Source of the DNA: Thermoplasmata archaeon M9B2D | GTDB lineage: Archaea > Thermoplasmatota > E2 > DHVEG-1 | NCBI GenBank assembly: GCA_002900555.1 | Contig: MUGD01000044.1 | Span: forward strand, 1-15,020 | Reading direction: 5' to 3' | DNA: 15,020 nt | Shown: positions 1 to 6,893 of the stretch, piece after piece | Position numbering within the stretch: the first letter of the stretch is position 1 | Layout of the letters: each line of letters starts with the position of its first letter | The notes under the pieces: generated by a model | Database searches by the model: none | What the model was told of the DNA's origin: nothing | What the model saw: the letters and a program-made list of their open reading frames with translations, nothing else | Translations under genes and position numbers: made by a program

Positions 1-857
1 TTCTTTTGGAGGTCCATGTACTGGGTTTGTAACGTCTCTTTTTGTTCTTCGAATTTCTTTTGCTCGGTCTCATAGGATTCGATTTGTTTGGTGACCTCAA
101 GGATTTGGGATTCGATTTCCTGTTTTTTCTTCGTGGCAATCATCGCTTTTGTCTCATAGAGTTTATCTTTGAGCTCCTTGTATCGGTACGCCGCATCCCG
201 GTCTTTCTTCAGTTGGCGTATTTGACTGGTAATCTCATTTAAGATGATGTCGATTCGCTCGAGGTTCTTTTCTACATCCCCACGTTCTTTCTCCGCTTTC
301 TCGATATCCTCATCAAACGTGCTTATGCCTGCGATGCCATCGATGATCCTCCTTCGATCGATAGACCCCATTTCGACAAGGTTGGTGACATCTCCTTGCT
401 TGACGATGTTATAGCCTTCCCCGGAGATCCGTGCATGGGTCAAAAGCTCGATAAACTCTGTAAACGAGGCAGCACGGTCGTTTATGTAGAAATAGCTGTA
501 ATAGTTATCTGGGTTGTCCTTCAAGGGAGCTCGTTTGATCATCCTTGTAAGGACTACCTCATCGGAGGCGATCGGCATCTTACGCTCTGTGTTGTCAAAG
601 ACCAAGGATACCTTGCAGTGCTTTGAGGGATTCTTGCGATTTTTCCCACCGTTGAAGATAAGATCAGTGAGACGGCCAGCACGCATGACCTTTGAGCTTT
701 TTGGGCCAAGCACAAAAAGGATTGCATCAACGATATTACTTTTCCCGGAGCCGTTTGGTCCTGTTATCGCAGTAAATCCAGGGTAAAAGGGTACAGTTAA
801 TTTATGTCCAAAGGACTTAAAATTCTCCATCTCAACTTGTTTAAGGTACACAGTCAT
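1..857 (-). CDS. smc: Chromosome segregation ATPase SMC, N-terminal part (runs off window)
   Basis: SMC proteins form the core of condensin-like complexes that organise and segregate chromosomes in the cytoplasm. Reading leftward from an ATG at 855-857, 285 codons stay open to the window edge. The N-terminal ATPase lobe is clear: a start of the type YLKQVEMENFKSFG, Walker A GPNGSGKS at residues 33-40, a Q-loop in NIVKQGDV with Gln154, and a following stretch ending in IDGIAGISTFD that leads into a charged heptad-rich coiled coil from about residue 185. Full-length archaeal SMC is about 1,150-1,200 residues, so the hinge, second coiled coil and the signature/Walker B lobe lie outside the window. 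Rad50 is the main alternative, but it lacks this FKSFG start and GxxDLIFNGG pattern. The start is preceded by a weak GGAAAGGG. The gene is divergent from everything downstream. Confidence 0.95.
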   Translation of the reverse strand, partial: MTVYLKQVEMENFKSFGHKLTVPFYPGFTAITGPNGSGKSNIVDAILFVLGPKSSKVMRAGRLTDLIFNGGKNRKNPSKHCKVSLVFDNTERKMPIASDEVVLTRMIKRAPLKDNPDNYYSYFYINDRAASFTEFIELLTHARISGEGYNIVKQGDVTNLVEMGSIDRRRIIDGIAGISTFDEDIEKAEKERGDVEKNLERIDIILNEITSQIRQLKKDRDAAYRYKELKDKLYETKAMIATKKKQEIESQILEVTKQIESYETEQKKFEEQKETLQTQYMDLQK

Positions 858-931
858 CCCTTTCCACTATGAAGCACGTCCGCTCCTACAGTACGAATTG
901 CGGCATCCCATTAAGGAGAAACGGAAAACTG

Positions 932-940
932 TATATAAAA
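932..940 (-). promoter_or_regulatory. Probable TATA box for smc
   Basis: On the minus strand this reads TTTTATATA, a good archaeal TATA element. It lies about 75 bases before the smc start codon, giving a predicted leader of roughly 50 bases. No other comparable element lies closer to the gene. Position and base content are the only evidence. Confidence 0.4.
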
Positions 941-998
941 TTTTGGAGATGGCATTGCTCAATTAGCACATTTTTATAAAATGGCATGGATAGTTGAC

Positions 999-1028
999 CT
1001 ATCACCTTCTCCTGAAGGTTACTGATAG
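999..1028. repeat. Imperfect palindrome just upstream of a TATA box
   Basis: Outer arms CTATCA (999-1004) and TGATAG (1023-1028) enclose inner arms CCTTC (1005-1009) and GAAGG (1014-1018) with a TCCT loop and a four-base bulge on the right side. It ends ten bases before the TATA box at 1038, a place where archaeal activators or repressors often bind. It could equally be a hairpin at the end of an unseen transcript. Confidence 0.35.
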
Positions 1029-1037
1029 AATAGGGGG

Positions 1038-1045
1038 TATAAATA
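1038..1045 (+). promoter_or_regulatory. TATA box of a short transcript
   Basis: TATAAATA preceded by a run of five G. A start about 26 bases downstream of the box centre would fall near 1068-1072, a few bases before the long hairpin at 1079-1128. Together with the terminator at 1435-1474 this predicts a transcript of roughly 400 bases. Confidence 0.45.
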
Positions 1046-1078
1046 CTATACTTTTACTCGTCGTTTTTTCTGGTATTG

Positions 1079-1128
1079 ATACGGAAAGAAGTACCTGCTT
1101 GGGGTAGCAGGTACATTCTTTGTCGTAT
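1079..1128 (+). ncRNA. Long hairpin at the 5' end of a predicted transcript
   Basis: The left arm consists of ATACG (1079-1083), AAAGAA (1085-1090) and GTACCTGC (1091-1098). The right arm is GCAGGTAC (1107-1114), TTCTTT (1116-1121) and CGTAT (1124-1128). All 19 pairs are Watson-Crick, broken only by one bulged A (1115) and a 1x2 internal loop. The eight-base loop is TTGGGGTA. There is no T tract after it, so it is not a standard terminator. It lies directly after the predicted start of transcription and could be a structured leader, a stabilising 5' hairpin or part of an RNA gene. It matches no RNA family that I recognise. Confidence 0.5.
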
Positions 1129-1228
1129 TTCAGGGACTCACTTTATAACAAAATAAAAGGTGAATCAAGACGATTAGGGGGGAATACCTACATGAGAGAA
1201 AAAGAACGGCAAAAAAGGAGGTGAAATA

Positions 1229-1369
1229 ATGCCATTAAAACGATGTATTAAAGGAATTCATAAAACATATATGCACTACAATCGTAAAGAAGAGCCCTAT
1301 AAAGACCTGCACGGGAAAAACATACTACCGTTATTACCTTTATACTTGCGATTGTGGAAACGAACATAA
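1229..1369 (+). CDS. Possible small protein (46 aa) behind a strong ribosome-binding site
   Basis: Not recognised. An ATG at 1229 follows GGAGGTGA (1218-1224) with ideal spacing and opens 46 codons, MPLKRCIKGIHKTYMHY and onward, ending at TAA 1367-1369. An 11-codon frame at 1192-1224 (MREKERQKRR) has its own G-rich site and ends on the TGA of that GGAGGTGA, suggesting a leader peptide or coupled translation. From about 1290 the next frame over reads KTYYRYYLYTCDCGNEHK, which looks more protein-like and carries a C-x-C-G knuckle; it runs to TAA 1401-1403. One frame change would join the two, so this may be a decayed or frameshifted gene of about 57 residues. A terminator-like hairpin follows at 1435. 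Whether any of it is translated is uncertain. Confidence 0.25.
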   Translation: MPLKRCIKGIHKTYMHYNRKEEPYKDLHGKNILPLLPLYLRLWKRT

Positions 1370-1434
1370 GCTTGATAGAAAACGAAATGTCTGGCTTTAT
1401 TAATGGGAGTCGATAAGACATATGGTGAAAGGAA

Positions 1435-1474
1435 GCCCGCGATACTCGCAAAGCGTGGGCCCCCGATTTTTTTT
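1435..1474 (+). terminator. Terminator-like hairpin with T8 tract
   Basis: GCCCGCG (1435-1441) pairs with CGTGGGC (1454-1460), seven pairs including one G-T, around a 12-base loop. CCCCGA and eight T (1467-1474) follow. This closes the predicted transcript that starts near 1070. Confidence 0.55.
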
Positions 1475-1621
1475 AAATAAATAAAATATTTTTCGGCAGC
1501 AATTAGAGAGAGGTACTACTAATTTTTTTATAGTATCATCCTCCCGTCGAATGTCGGGTATGCGAAGAAGATGAGAGTAATTCTTGTTCTTCCTTTCTTA
1601 GTTTTAATGGGAATAAATGTA

Positions 1622-1629
1622 TTTATATG
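1622..1629 (+). promoter_or_regulatory. Probable TATA box for the first beta-helix gene
   Basis: TTTATATG lies 46 bases before the ATG at 1668, predicting a leader of about 15-20 bases that would contain the GGGTAGGA ribosome-binding site at 1654-1661. Confidence 0.4.
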
Positions 1630-1667
1630 AGGACCACGTTATTTAATCTATACGGGTAGGAAAACCG

Positions 1668-3071
1668 ATGAAGAAACACATCATCTCATTACTGGTTTTA
1701 CTCTTGTTGGTGTCGAGTTCTTTGGTGGGTGTTTCAAATCCGATAACATCCTTGGATTCTGGGAATCATTCACCTATACGGATTATTGGGAATGAACAGT
1801 TCACAGAGGAAAATGGTGTCACAGGTGGAAGTGGAACTGCGGATGACCCTTACATTATTGAGAACTGGGTGATTGTTAGTGATGGGTCAGCATCCCAGGG
1901 TATCTTCATCAATAATACTGATGCTTACTTCATTATCAGGAATTGCACTATCAGTGGTTTTCAGCATCCAACTGACTATCGACAAGGAATCACATTAGCT
2001 GAGGTAACCAATGGAGTAATACAAGATACAAAGGTCAATGAAAGTGCAACAGGTATCGACCTTCGATATTCGGCAGAAAATAAGATACAGAATTGTACCT
2101 GTTCTGATTCCTACGATGATGCCTCAGGATATGGTATCTATATTTTTCATTCGATAAACACTACTATCATTGGTTGTAAATGCTATAACTTGAGGTGGGG
2201 CATTCACGCCTCAGAATCATCAAGGATTATTTTACAGAAAACAGAGTGTTATGATAATTTAAACGCTGGATTTATTTCCCTTGATGTTCCTGCTACACAT
2301 TTTCTCATTGAGGATTCTACATTCTTTAACAATGGATGGGGTGGCATCGACCTTAGTGGTGTGTCTGCGCCCTATCCATCAGGTACTATCATTCGAAACT
2401 GTTCTTTTTATTCTAATGGTCTTGAACCTGTGGAAAACCTATACTACAACGGTTTATCCATTCGGCGTTTTCGGAATACCACTATTGAAAATTGTACCTT
2501 TCAGCAGAATGGATATGGGTTAGCACTTTGGGATAGAGTAAAGAATATTATCATAAGAAATTGTAGTTTCCTTTATAATGAACAGGAAGGATTAGATATT
2601 GCTGGGGAGTTTATGTTCTTCACGTTTGCTCCAAATACCGAGATATCGTATTGTGATTTTATTGGGAATAAAGAGGGTGGATTATTGTTATATGCAACTC
2701 GGGGGACCAGGGTGCATCATTGCTGGTTTATGAACAATTCAAAAAATGGAGTGGTAGTTGCTTTTTGTTCTGCACAACTTACTTCGAATAACTTCGTGAA
2801 CAATGGGATAGAATATACTGATGAGAATGGTTCGTGTGGAGCATGTCTTTGGGCTTCCTCTACTGATATCCGTAATAATTATTGGGGGAATCCTGAAGGT
2901 CCGAGTGTCTCCCTTTTGGTCAGGTCTAATAATCATACTGCTAAATTAATACCTATACGAGTCATTGATGATAGTGACACTATTCTATTTCAAGGAGTGT
3001 TTGGAAGACTTGTTTCTCGTTTTCGTCCCTGGCTATCTGAACCTGTTCCTAATGCTGGTAGACAAACATAA
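1668..3071 (+). CDS. Secreted NosD-like parallel beta-helix protein
   Basis: Predicted surface or secreted protein; substrate unknown. Residues 1-24 are a Sec-type signal peptide (MKKH, then a Leu/Val/Ser-rich core). After a GGSGTADDPYIIENW entry motif at residues 53-67, about 340 residues form right-handed beta-helix coils of the PbH1/NosD type, seen as repeated units such as IIRNCTI, IIRNCSF, TIENCTF. Cysteine recurs at the same place in these coils (C93, C143, C170, C194, C245, C276, C299, C329, C352), which would stack as a ladder. The helix closes at NNYWGNPEGPS (403-413), the usual end signature of these proteins. No membrane anchor is visible in the C-terminal tail. Family members bind or cleave polysaccharides or serve as scaffolds; carbohydrate activity cannot be assigned here. 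The start is supported by GGGTAGGA nine bases upstream. Confidence 0.85.
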   Translation: MKKHIISLLVLLLLVSSSLVGVSNPITSLDSGNHSPIRIIGNEQFTEENGVTGGSGTADDPYIIENWVIVSDGSASQGIFINNTDAYFIIRNCTISGFQHPTDYRQGITLAEVTNGVIQDTKVNESATGIDLRYSAENKIQNCTCSDSYDDASGYGIYIFHSINTTIIGCKCYNLRWGIHASESSRIILQKTECYDNLNAGFISLDVPATHFLIEDSTFFNNGWGGIDLSGVSAPYPSGTIIRNCSFYSNGLEPVENLYYNGLSIRRFRNTTIENCTFQQNGYGLALWDRVKNIIIRNCSFLYNEQEGLDIAGEFMFFTFAPNTEISYCDFIGNKEGGLLLYATRGTRVHHCWFMNNSKNGVVVAFCSAQLTSNNFVNNGIEYTDENGSCGACLWASSTDIRNNYWGNPEGPSVSLLVRSNNHTAKLIPIRVIDDSDTILFQGVFGRLVSRFRPWLSEPVPNAGRQT

Positions 3072-3102
3072 TACAGCACTTCGGTTCAACGATGAAATAA
3101 AC

Positions 3103-3111
3103 TTATTTATA
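3103..3111 (+). promoter_or_regulatory. Probable TATA box for the second beta-helix gene
   Basis: TTATTTATA lies about 45 bases before the ATG at 3154, leaving room for the AGGAAAG ribosome-binding site (3144-3150) in the leader. A second A/T element, TTATAAAATA at 3123-3132, would give a leaderless message and is less consistent with that site. Confidence 0.35.
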
Positions 3112-3153
3112 GGAGAACATCCTTATAAAATATGAATAGGGGCAGGAAAGAGT

Positions 3154-4098
3154 ATGGATAAGAAACCTCTCATTATGAAATGGTTGGCGGTTGGAATCAT
3201 CCTTTTGTTCGTTGGAACCTATATCATTCCAGCGATAGCACAAACAACTGAGAAATCTCAATCAATATCCCGAGGGACCTGGTTGTATGTTGGTGGGAGT
3301 GGACCCGGGAACTACACAAGGATTCAGGATGCGATTGATAACGCAAGTGATGGGGATACCGTTTTTGTGTATGATGATTCCTCGCCATATTATCAAAAAG
3401 TGAGAATTAAAAAGAGTATAAATCTAATAGGAGAAAACTGTGAGACAACCTTTATTGATGGTAATCATAGTGGAGATGTTGTTGCAATAAGTATATCATC
3501 TGTTAATCTTAGTGGCTTTACTATTCGAAATAGTGGTGAGTACCCCTCAATTTGCGCAGGTATCCAACTATTTACTGGTCTTGGTGATATAACAATTTTT
3601 GATAATATACTTTCCAATAATTATCAAGGAATAGATAATTATGCTAATTCCCGTATTCATATCTATAATAATATTTTCTCAGAAAATTCAAAAGGCGTAG
3701 ATTTCTTCTACGGCAAGAGTTGCTCTGTGCATAATAATCTTTTTTTGAATAATTCCTATGGTATTACAGCACTTGGTGCTTTAGGAGATTCAAATATTAT
3801 CTTTAGTAATGAATTTCGAGACAATGATATTGGGATAAACTTTTTCCGTTATCAAAAAGCAGAAATATATCGTAATAATTTTATCAAGAATGCCAAACAC
3901 GCTTATTTTGTAAATGACCAAGGTTTCATTATTAATGCTTATGATAAACAAACTTGGTATCGTAATTATTGGGATGATTGCAGTAACCTAATTGTTAAAG
4001 TTATAGTGGGAGAAGGAAGAAATTGGATTAAGTATAAAATCTATGACTTTGATTGGTTCCCAGCACATAAACCCTATGACATTGGAGTACAATGGTAA
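3154..4098 (+). CDS. Secreted NosD-like beta-helix protein
   Basis: Predicted exported protein of 314 residues. Residues 8-30 (IMKWLAVGIILLFVG, ending at AIAQ) form an export signal that is nearly the same in the next gene. The entry motif VGGSGPGNYTRIQDAIDNAS (46-65) followed by DGDTVFVYDD is the hallmark start of archaeal NosD-like beta-helices and recurs in the minus-strand protein at 9138-10727. About eight coils follow, rich in NN turns (IYNNIF, VHNNLF, IYRNNF), closing at RNYWDD (270-275). The tail FDWFPAHKPYDI is a recurring ending in such proteins. It is shorter than the first beta-helix protein and lacks PKD or Ig-like domains. Codon use is markedly A/T-rich compared with the ABC transporter genes. 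Its stop overlaps the start of the next gene, so the two are probably translated from one message. Function is not known. Confidence 0.85.
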   Translation: MDKKPLIMKWLAVGIILLFVGTYIIPAIAQTTEKSQSISRGTWLYVGGSGPGNYTRIQDAIDNASDGDTVFVYDDSSPYYQKVRIKKSINLIGENCETTFIDGNHSGDVVAISISSVNLSGFTIRNSGEYPSICAGIQLFTGLGDITIFDNILSNNYQGIDNYANSRIHIYNNIFSENSKGVDFFYGKSCSVHNNLFLNNSYGITALGALGDSNIIFSNEFRDNDIGINFFRYQKAEIYRNNFIKNAKHAYFVNDQGFIINAYDKQTWYRNYWDDCSNLIVKVIVGEGRNWIKYKIYDFDWFPAHKPYDIGVQW

Positions 4099-5036
4099 AA
4101 GAAACTTGGATTATGAAAGGTTTAGTTGTTATTGTTATCTTCTTATTCATCGGTGTTGCAGTCGCACCAAGCATCAACCAGAATATTGTCAAAGCATCCA
4201 ATGATGATGACCTTGTCGAAGTCACTTCGCAAGCCTGTGGCATCAAAGGATATGAGGATACCACGGTGAAACTCACCAGAGAACAATACCAGAATCTCGA
4301 GCAGTATTTTGTTGAGTTCAGAGCACGGTTGAACCAGACATCAACAAGAGAGGAGGCAGTCCCATTGTTCAAGGATGCAGTGGTGGAGTTGGACAAGTAT
4401 GGGTTGTTGCCGAAGGGGATGAGTGTTGAACAGTTTCAACGAATAATAACTGGATTATTTCAGGATAAAAAGTTCACGAAACTTCAGGAGAAATTAGCAC
4501 AATTCTTGCCATCTGCGGATAATAATAGCAATTCTTTTTGTCTGGTTGCAGGTTCTACTACGAAGTCTGTGATAGTTCCACCTGGAATGATTCTTATGGG
4601 TGGAGTATTGTTGAGTTTCAATGCATTAGCCATTATTATATTTGGGATTGCCAGAACGTTGGGCTTTAATTTTTCATTTGCACTCTTTATATCAGAGGGT
4701 ATTTTCGGTGTTTTAGCAGCAGCCACTCTCTTGAGTTATTTTCTTCCTTTTGCATTATTTGGTGTAATAACGTTGGGTGGTTGGACTTGGCATTATGAAC
4801 CATATTATCCGATTTTTCATCCTTCTTCTGGGTGGGTTCAGAGTTACGGTATTCAAAAAAATAAGAAATGGGAAGGGCAATTATACGGGCAATTTTTTAT
4901 GGTTCCATTCATTGAATCGGCAGCGTATGCTGGTATCATTGGATTTACAGGTATTAAAATAATAGCTCGTGATAGTTGTCATTATATAGGTTCTGCTCTT
5001 TGGATTAAGATAGGTCCAGAACATCCAGAAGAATAA
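4092..5036 (+). CDS. Exported or membrane-associated protein of unknown function
   Basis: Not recognised by function. The ATG at 4092 overlaps the previous stop by seven bases, pointing to translational coupling. Residues 7-30 form a signal or anchor segment (IMKGLVVIVIFLFIG, to SINQ) closely like that of the upstream gene. Residues 55-140 are a predicted helical, charged segment containing KLTREQYQNLEQYF and YGLLPKGMSVEQ. Residues 160-230 contain two or three hydrophobic spans, so this is likely a membrane protein. The C-terminal region has W/Y-rich motifs, EGQLYGQF (261-268), GFTGIKI (284-290) and IGSALWIKIG (299-308), and looks beta-rich. C49, C150 and C296 are the only cysteines. The arrangement suggests a lineage-specific surface protein working beside the beta-helix protein, but nothing shows an enzymatic site. 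Confidence 0.8.
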   Translation: MVKETWIMKGLVVIVIFLFIGVAVAPSINQNIVKASNDDDLVEVTSQACGIKGYEDTTVKLTREQYQNLEQYFVEFRARLNQTSTREEAVPLFKDAVVELDKYGLLPKGMSVEQFQRIITGLFQDKKFTKLQEKLAQFLPSADNNSNSFCLVAGSTTKSVIVPPGMILMGGVLLSFNALAIIIFGIARTLGFNFSFALFISEGIFGVLAAATLLSYFLPFALFGVITLGGWTWHYEPYYPIFHPSSGWVQSYGIQKNKKWEGQLYGQFFMVPFIESAAYAGIIGFTGIKIIARDSCHYIGSALWIKIGPEHPEE

Positions 5037-5093
5037 GACACCATCTGAACTTGTCGAAATGATGCCCTGAGGACAAATTTATCTTAATTTTAG

Positions 5094-5279
5094 GTAAAGA
5101 CCTATAATATTTCTCTAAAAGTCTTGAAAAATAAGGCTTATAAGAGTCTCGTAGAGAATCGTAAGGCTCCGAAGATGACCATCCGTAAAAACAGGCTTGA
5201 ATTACGCCCATTGGCGTTAAAAGACCCTCGGGGTAATAGGTCGAGCCGATTAGACCTTTTTTCGTCTCAGAAGGCTTAA
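5094..5279 (+). other. Open, basic reading frame with RNA-like hairpins in a gap between genes
   Basis: The gap 5037-5395 has no recognised gene. Within it, 62 codons are open from 5094 to the TAA at 5277. A TTG at 5124 or an ATG at 5175 could start it, and the product would be Lys/Arg-rich (NKAYKSL, NRKAPKMTIRK, LKDPRGNRSSRLDLF). No ribosome-binding site is evident. The same DNA holds hairpins: TCTC-GTA-GAGA at 5147-5157 with flanking GA/TC pairs, ACGCC/GGCGT at 5204-5217, and AGGTC/GACCT at 5238-5257 running into T6. AGGCT occurs at 5134, 5164, 5193 and 5272. It could be a small basic protein, an RNA gene or a dispersed repeat; I cannot tell which. Confidence 0.25.
5238..5262 (+). terminator. 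Possible terminator (short stem plus T6)
   Basis: AGGTC (5238-5242) pairs with GACCT (5253-5257) around a ten-base loop and ends in six T (5257-5262). The stem is short, so support is moderate to weak. It could end the message of the unknown-function gene at 4092-5036, about 200 bases upstream, or a separate small RNA. Confidence 0.3.
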
Positions 5280-5332
5280 AAAAAGCGTATAAAGGATTTC
5301 ATACTATCTACGGGTAAAAAAGGAAGATATAC

Positions 5333-5340
5333 TATATAAA
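5333..5340 (+). promoter_or_regulatory. TATA box for the small membrane protein gene
   Basis: TATATAAA lies 56 bases before the ATG at 5396. Transcription would start near 5362, giving a leader of about 35 bases. Confidence 0.5.
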
Positions 5341-5395
5341 CGCGACCCATCAACTAAAATACTAGTTCTAAATTACACTATGAAAGAGCAAGAAT

Positions 5396-5656
5396 ATGCG
5401 AAGAAGTATCGTGATCACCGGAATCATCATTTGCGTGCTTGGCGCTTTTATTGGGATACTGAGCGCTGTGGTGTATCCAGATACATTGAAGCAATATGTG
5501 GCATCTGACGTGATCGATTTGATTGGCCTTGTATCGCTTCTTGGTTTTTTTTCGTTCTTCGTTGGAATCCTACTTTCGATTATTGGGGCGGTGTTAAAGA
5601 AGAAAAAACCCAAGAAAAATAAAATGCTTCCCTATTCGCGATATTTTGATCCTTAA
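5396..5656 (+). CDS. Small two-helix membrane protein
   Basis: Not recognised. The 86-residue product has two hydrophobic spans, about residues 5-27 (IVITGIIICVLGAFIGILSA) and 41-67 (IGLVSLLGFFSFFVGILL), separated by a short polar loop with VYPDTLKQYVASD. A strongly basic tail (KKKKPKKNK) follows the second span. With MRR at the N-terminus, both ends would lie in the cytoplasm by the positive-inside rule. It resembles many small archaeal inner-membrane proteins, with no catalytic motif. The start is chosen for its place after the TATA box at 5333; the ribosome-binding site is weak (GAGCAAG). An alternative ATG at 5380 is in another frame and stops soon. It is a single-gene unit with its own promoter. 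Confidence 0.7.
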   Translation: MRRSIVITGIIICVLGAFIGILSAVVYPDTLKQYVASDVIDLIGLVSLLGFFSFFVGILLSIIGAVLKKKKPKKNKMLPYSRYFDP

Positions 5657-5966
5657 AACCCTTGTATAAAAGTATGATTCACTTGGTTTCTGATATTATT
5701 TTTTATCGACGTACCTAACATCCCCATTACGCTTATTTAGTGGTACTATCCATACCCTAAATATTTATGTAAACCGTATCGCAAATGTAATCTCATCCGC
5801 ATCAACGTGTCACGTATTTATTTGAAGTTTTTCTCCAAAGGACATTACGAAATCAAACTGGGACAGCAGAGTATTTCAGACAAGTTCGATATCAAATCTG
5901 ATAGGTTTATTAAGTTACAGGAAATATACAGCCGCGATTGGACAATACCTAAAATGGTGATGGAGT
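5657..5966. other. Intergenic region before the ABC transporter
   Basis: About 310 bases without a supported gene. It contains a T-rich stretch near 5696-5704 after the membrane protein gene, which may help end that message, and a TATA-like TTTATGTAAA at 5764-5773 that is the best promoter candidate for the transporter genes, implying a leader of about 170 bases. A GTG-initiated frame from 5807 crosses into the transporter gene in another frame and is probably spurious. Confidence 0.35.
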
Positions 5967-6893
5967 ATGATATCCTGCGTTGGATTAACAAAGACGTTTG
6001 GTTCGATTACCGCGATTCAGGATTTTACCTTGGAGATACCAGATGGGTGTGTCTTCGGTTTGCTTGGTCCCAACGGTGCAGGGAAAACCACTACCATGCG
6101 GATGCTTTCATGCCTTATCCAGCCAACATCCGGCAAGGCCCATATCGACTCCTATGACATTGGTAACAAAGCTGACGTGCAGAAAATCCGCAGAATGATT
6201 GGTTTGCTCCCGGAGGTACCTGGCCTGTATGAGACTCTTGGGGCGTACAAGAACCTTGATTTCTACGGTCAGTTCTACGGTGTGCCAAAACAAAGACGAG
6301 AAGAGTCGATTAAAACGACGCTTACCAATCTTGGCCTTTGGGACCGACGGAACGAACCAGTCGGCGGGTTTTCCAAGGGGATGAAACAGAAAATCGCGAT
6401 TGCACGGGCGTTAACCCACGACCCGAAATATATCTTCCTTGACGAACCAACCGCAAGTCTTGACCCGGCAGCAGCAAAACTTGTCCGTGAATACATCCTT
6501 AATTTGAAAAAACAGGGAAACACGATTCTGATCAACACCCACAATCTTTCAGAGGCAGAGCGGATCTGCGACACTGTCGCGGTAGTGAAAAACAAAATCG
6601 TTAAGGTCGGACGTCCCAAGGAGCTTGCCCGAGGGCTGTTTGCCCGGACCGTCAGCATCACGCTTCAAAAGATCCCGTCGTCATTACTTGCAGAGATATC
6701 GTCTCTTCGCTACGTCTCAGAAGCACAGGTCAACGGCAATCAGCTGGTTTTACGTGTGAAAGACCCTGAGCAGGACAACCCTCAAGTGATTTCCTGGTTG
6801 ATCCAGAAAGGACTGCAGGTACAGTTTGTCTCCGAGGAGGAATATTCATTAGAAGACGTATATCTAAAACTCATTGAAGGGGAGGGTCGGTAA
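5967..6893 (+). CDS. ABC-2 type transporter, ATP-binding subunit
   Basis: Cytoplasmic ATPase that drives an ABC-2 exporter of the CcmA/NatA/DrrA type; substrate unknown. All core motifs are present: Walker A GPNGAGKT (34-41), a Q-loop region with LLPEVPGLYETL where Glu83 takes the usual Gln place, as is common in this subfamily, the signature GFSKGMKQK (134-142), Walker B YIFLDEP (155-161) followed by the D-loop SLD (164-166), and the H-loop His192 in INTHNL. A C-terminal regulatory extension of about 90 residues follows, giving the normal length of about 300. The start is fixed by GGTGAT (5956-5961) five bases before ATG and by a stop in frame just upstream. Its stop shares one base with the permease start (TAATG), so the two form an operon and a complex. 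Confidence 0.93.
   Translation: MISCVGLTKTFGSITAIQDFTLEIPDGCVFGLLGPNGAGKTTTMRMLSCLIQPTSGKAHIDSYDIGNKADVQKIRRMIGLLPEVPGLYETLGAYKNLDFYGQFYGVPKQRREESIKTTLTNLGLWDRRNEPVGGFSKGMKQKIAIARALTHDPKYIFLDEPTASLDPAAAKLVREYILNLKKQGNTILINTHNLSEAERICDTVAVVKNKIVKVGRPKELARGLFARTVSITLQKIPSSLLAEISSLRYVSEAQVNGNQLVLRVKDPEQDNPQVISWLIQKGLQVQFVSEEEYSLEDVYLKLIEGEGR

Noticed and set aside
1065..1475. RNase P RNA, SRP RNA or tRNA
   Set aside because: The segment is A/T-rich and lacks the conserved core sequences of these RNAs; no cloverleaf with a T-arm GTTCRA was found.
4028..4396. Minus-strand frame of 122 codons
   Set aside because: It overlaps two coupled plus-strand genes with clear signal peptides, and its Ser/Thr-rich translation is what antisense of such genes gives.
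1668..5036. Tandem nucleotide repeats or a CRISPR array in the beta-helix genes
   Set aside because: The recurring units are degenerate protein coils of varying length, not identical DNA repeats with spacers.
5807..6157. Frame of 116 codons beginning with GTG and running into the ABC ATPase gene
   Set aside because: Its second half is the ATPase coding DNA in another frame, it has no ribosome-binding site, and the ATPase start is well supported by GGTGAT. A short leader function of the first 53 codons cannot be excluded.
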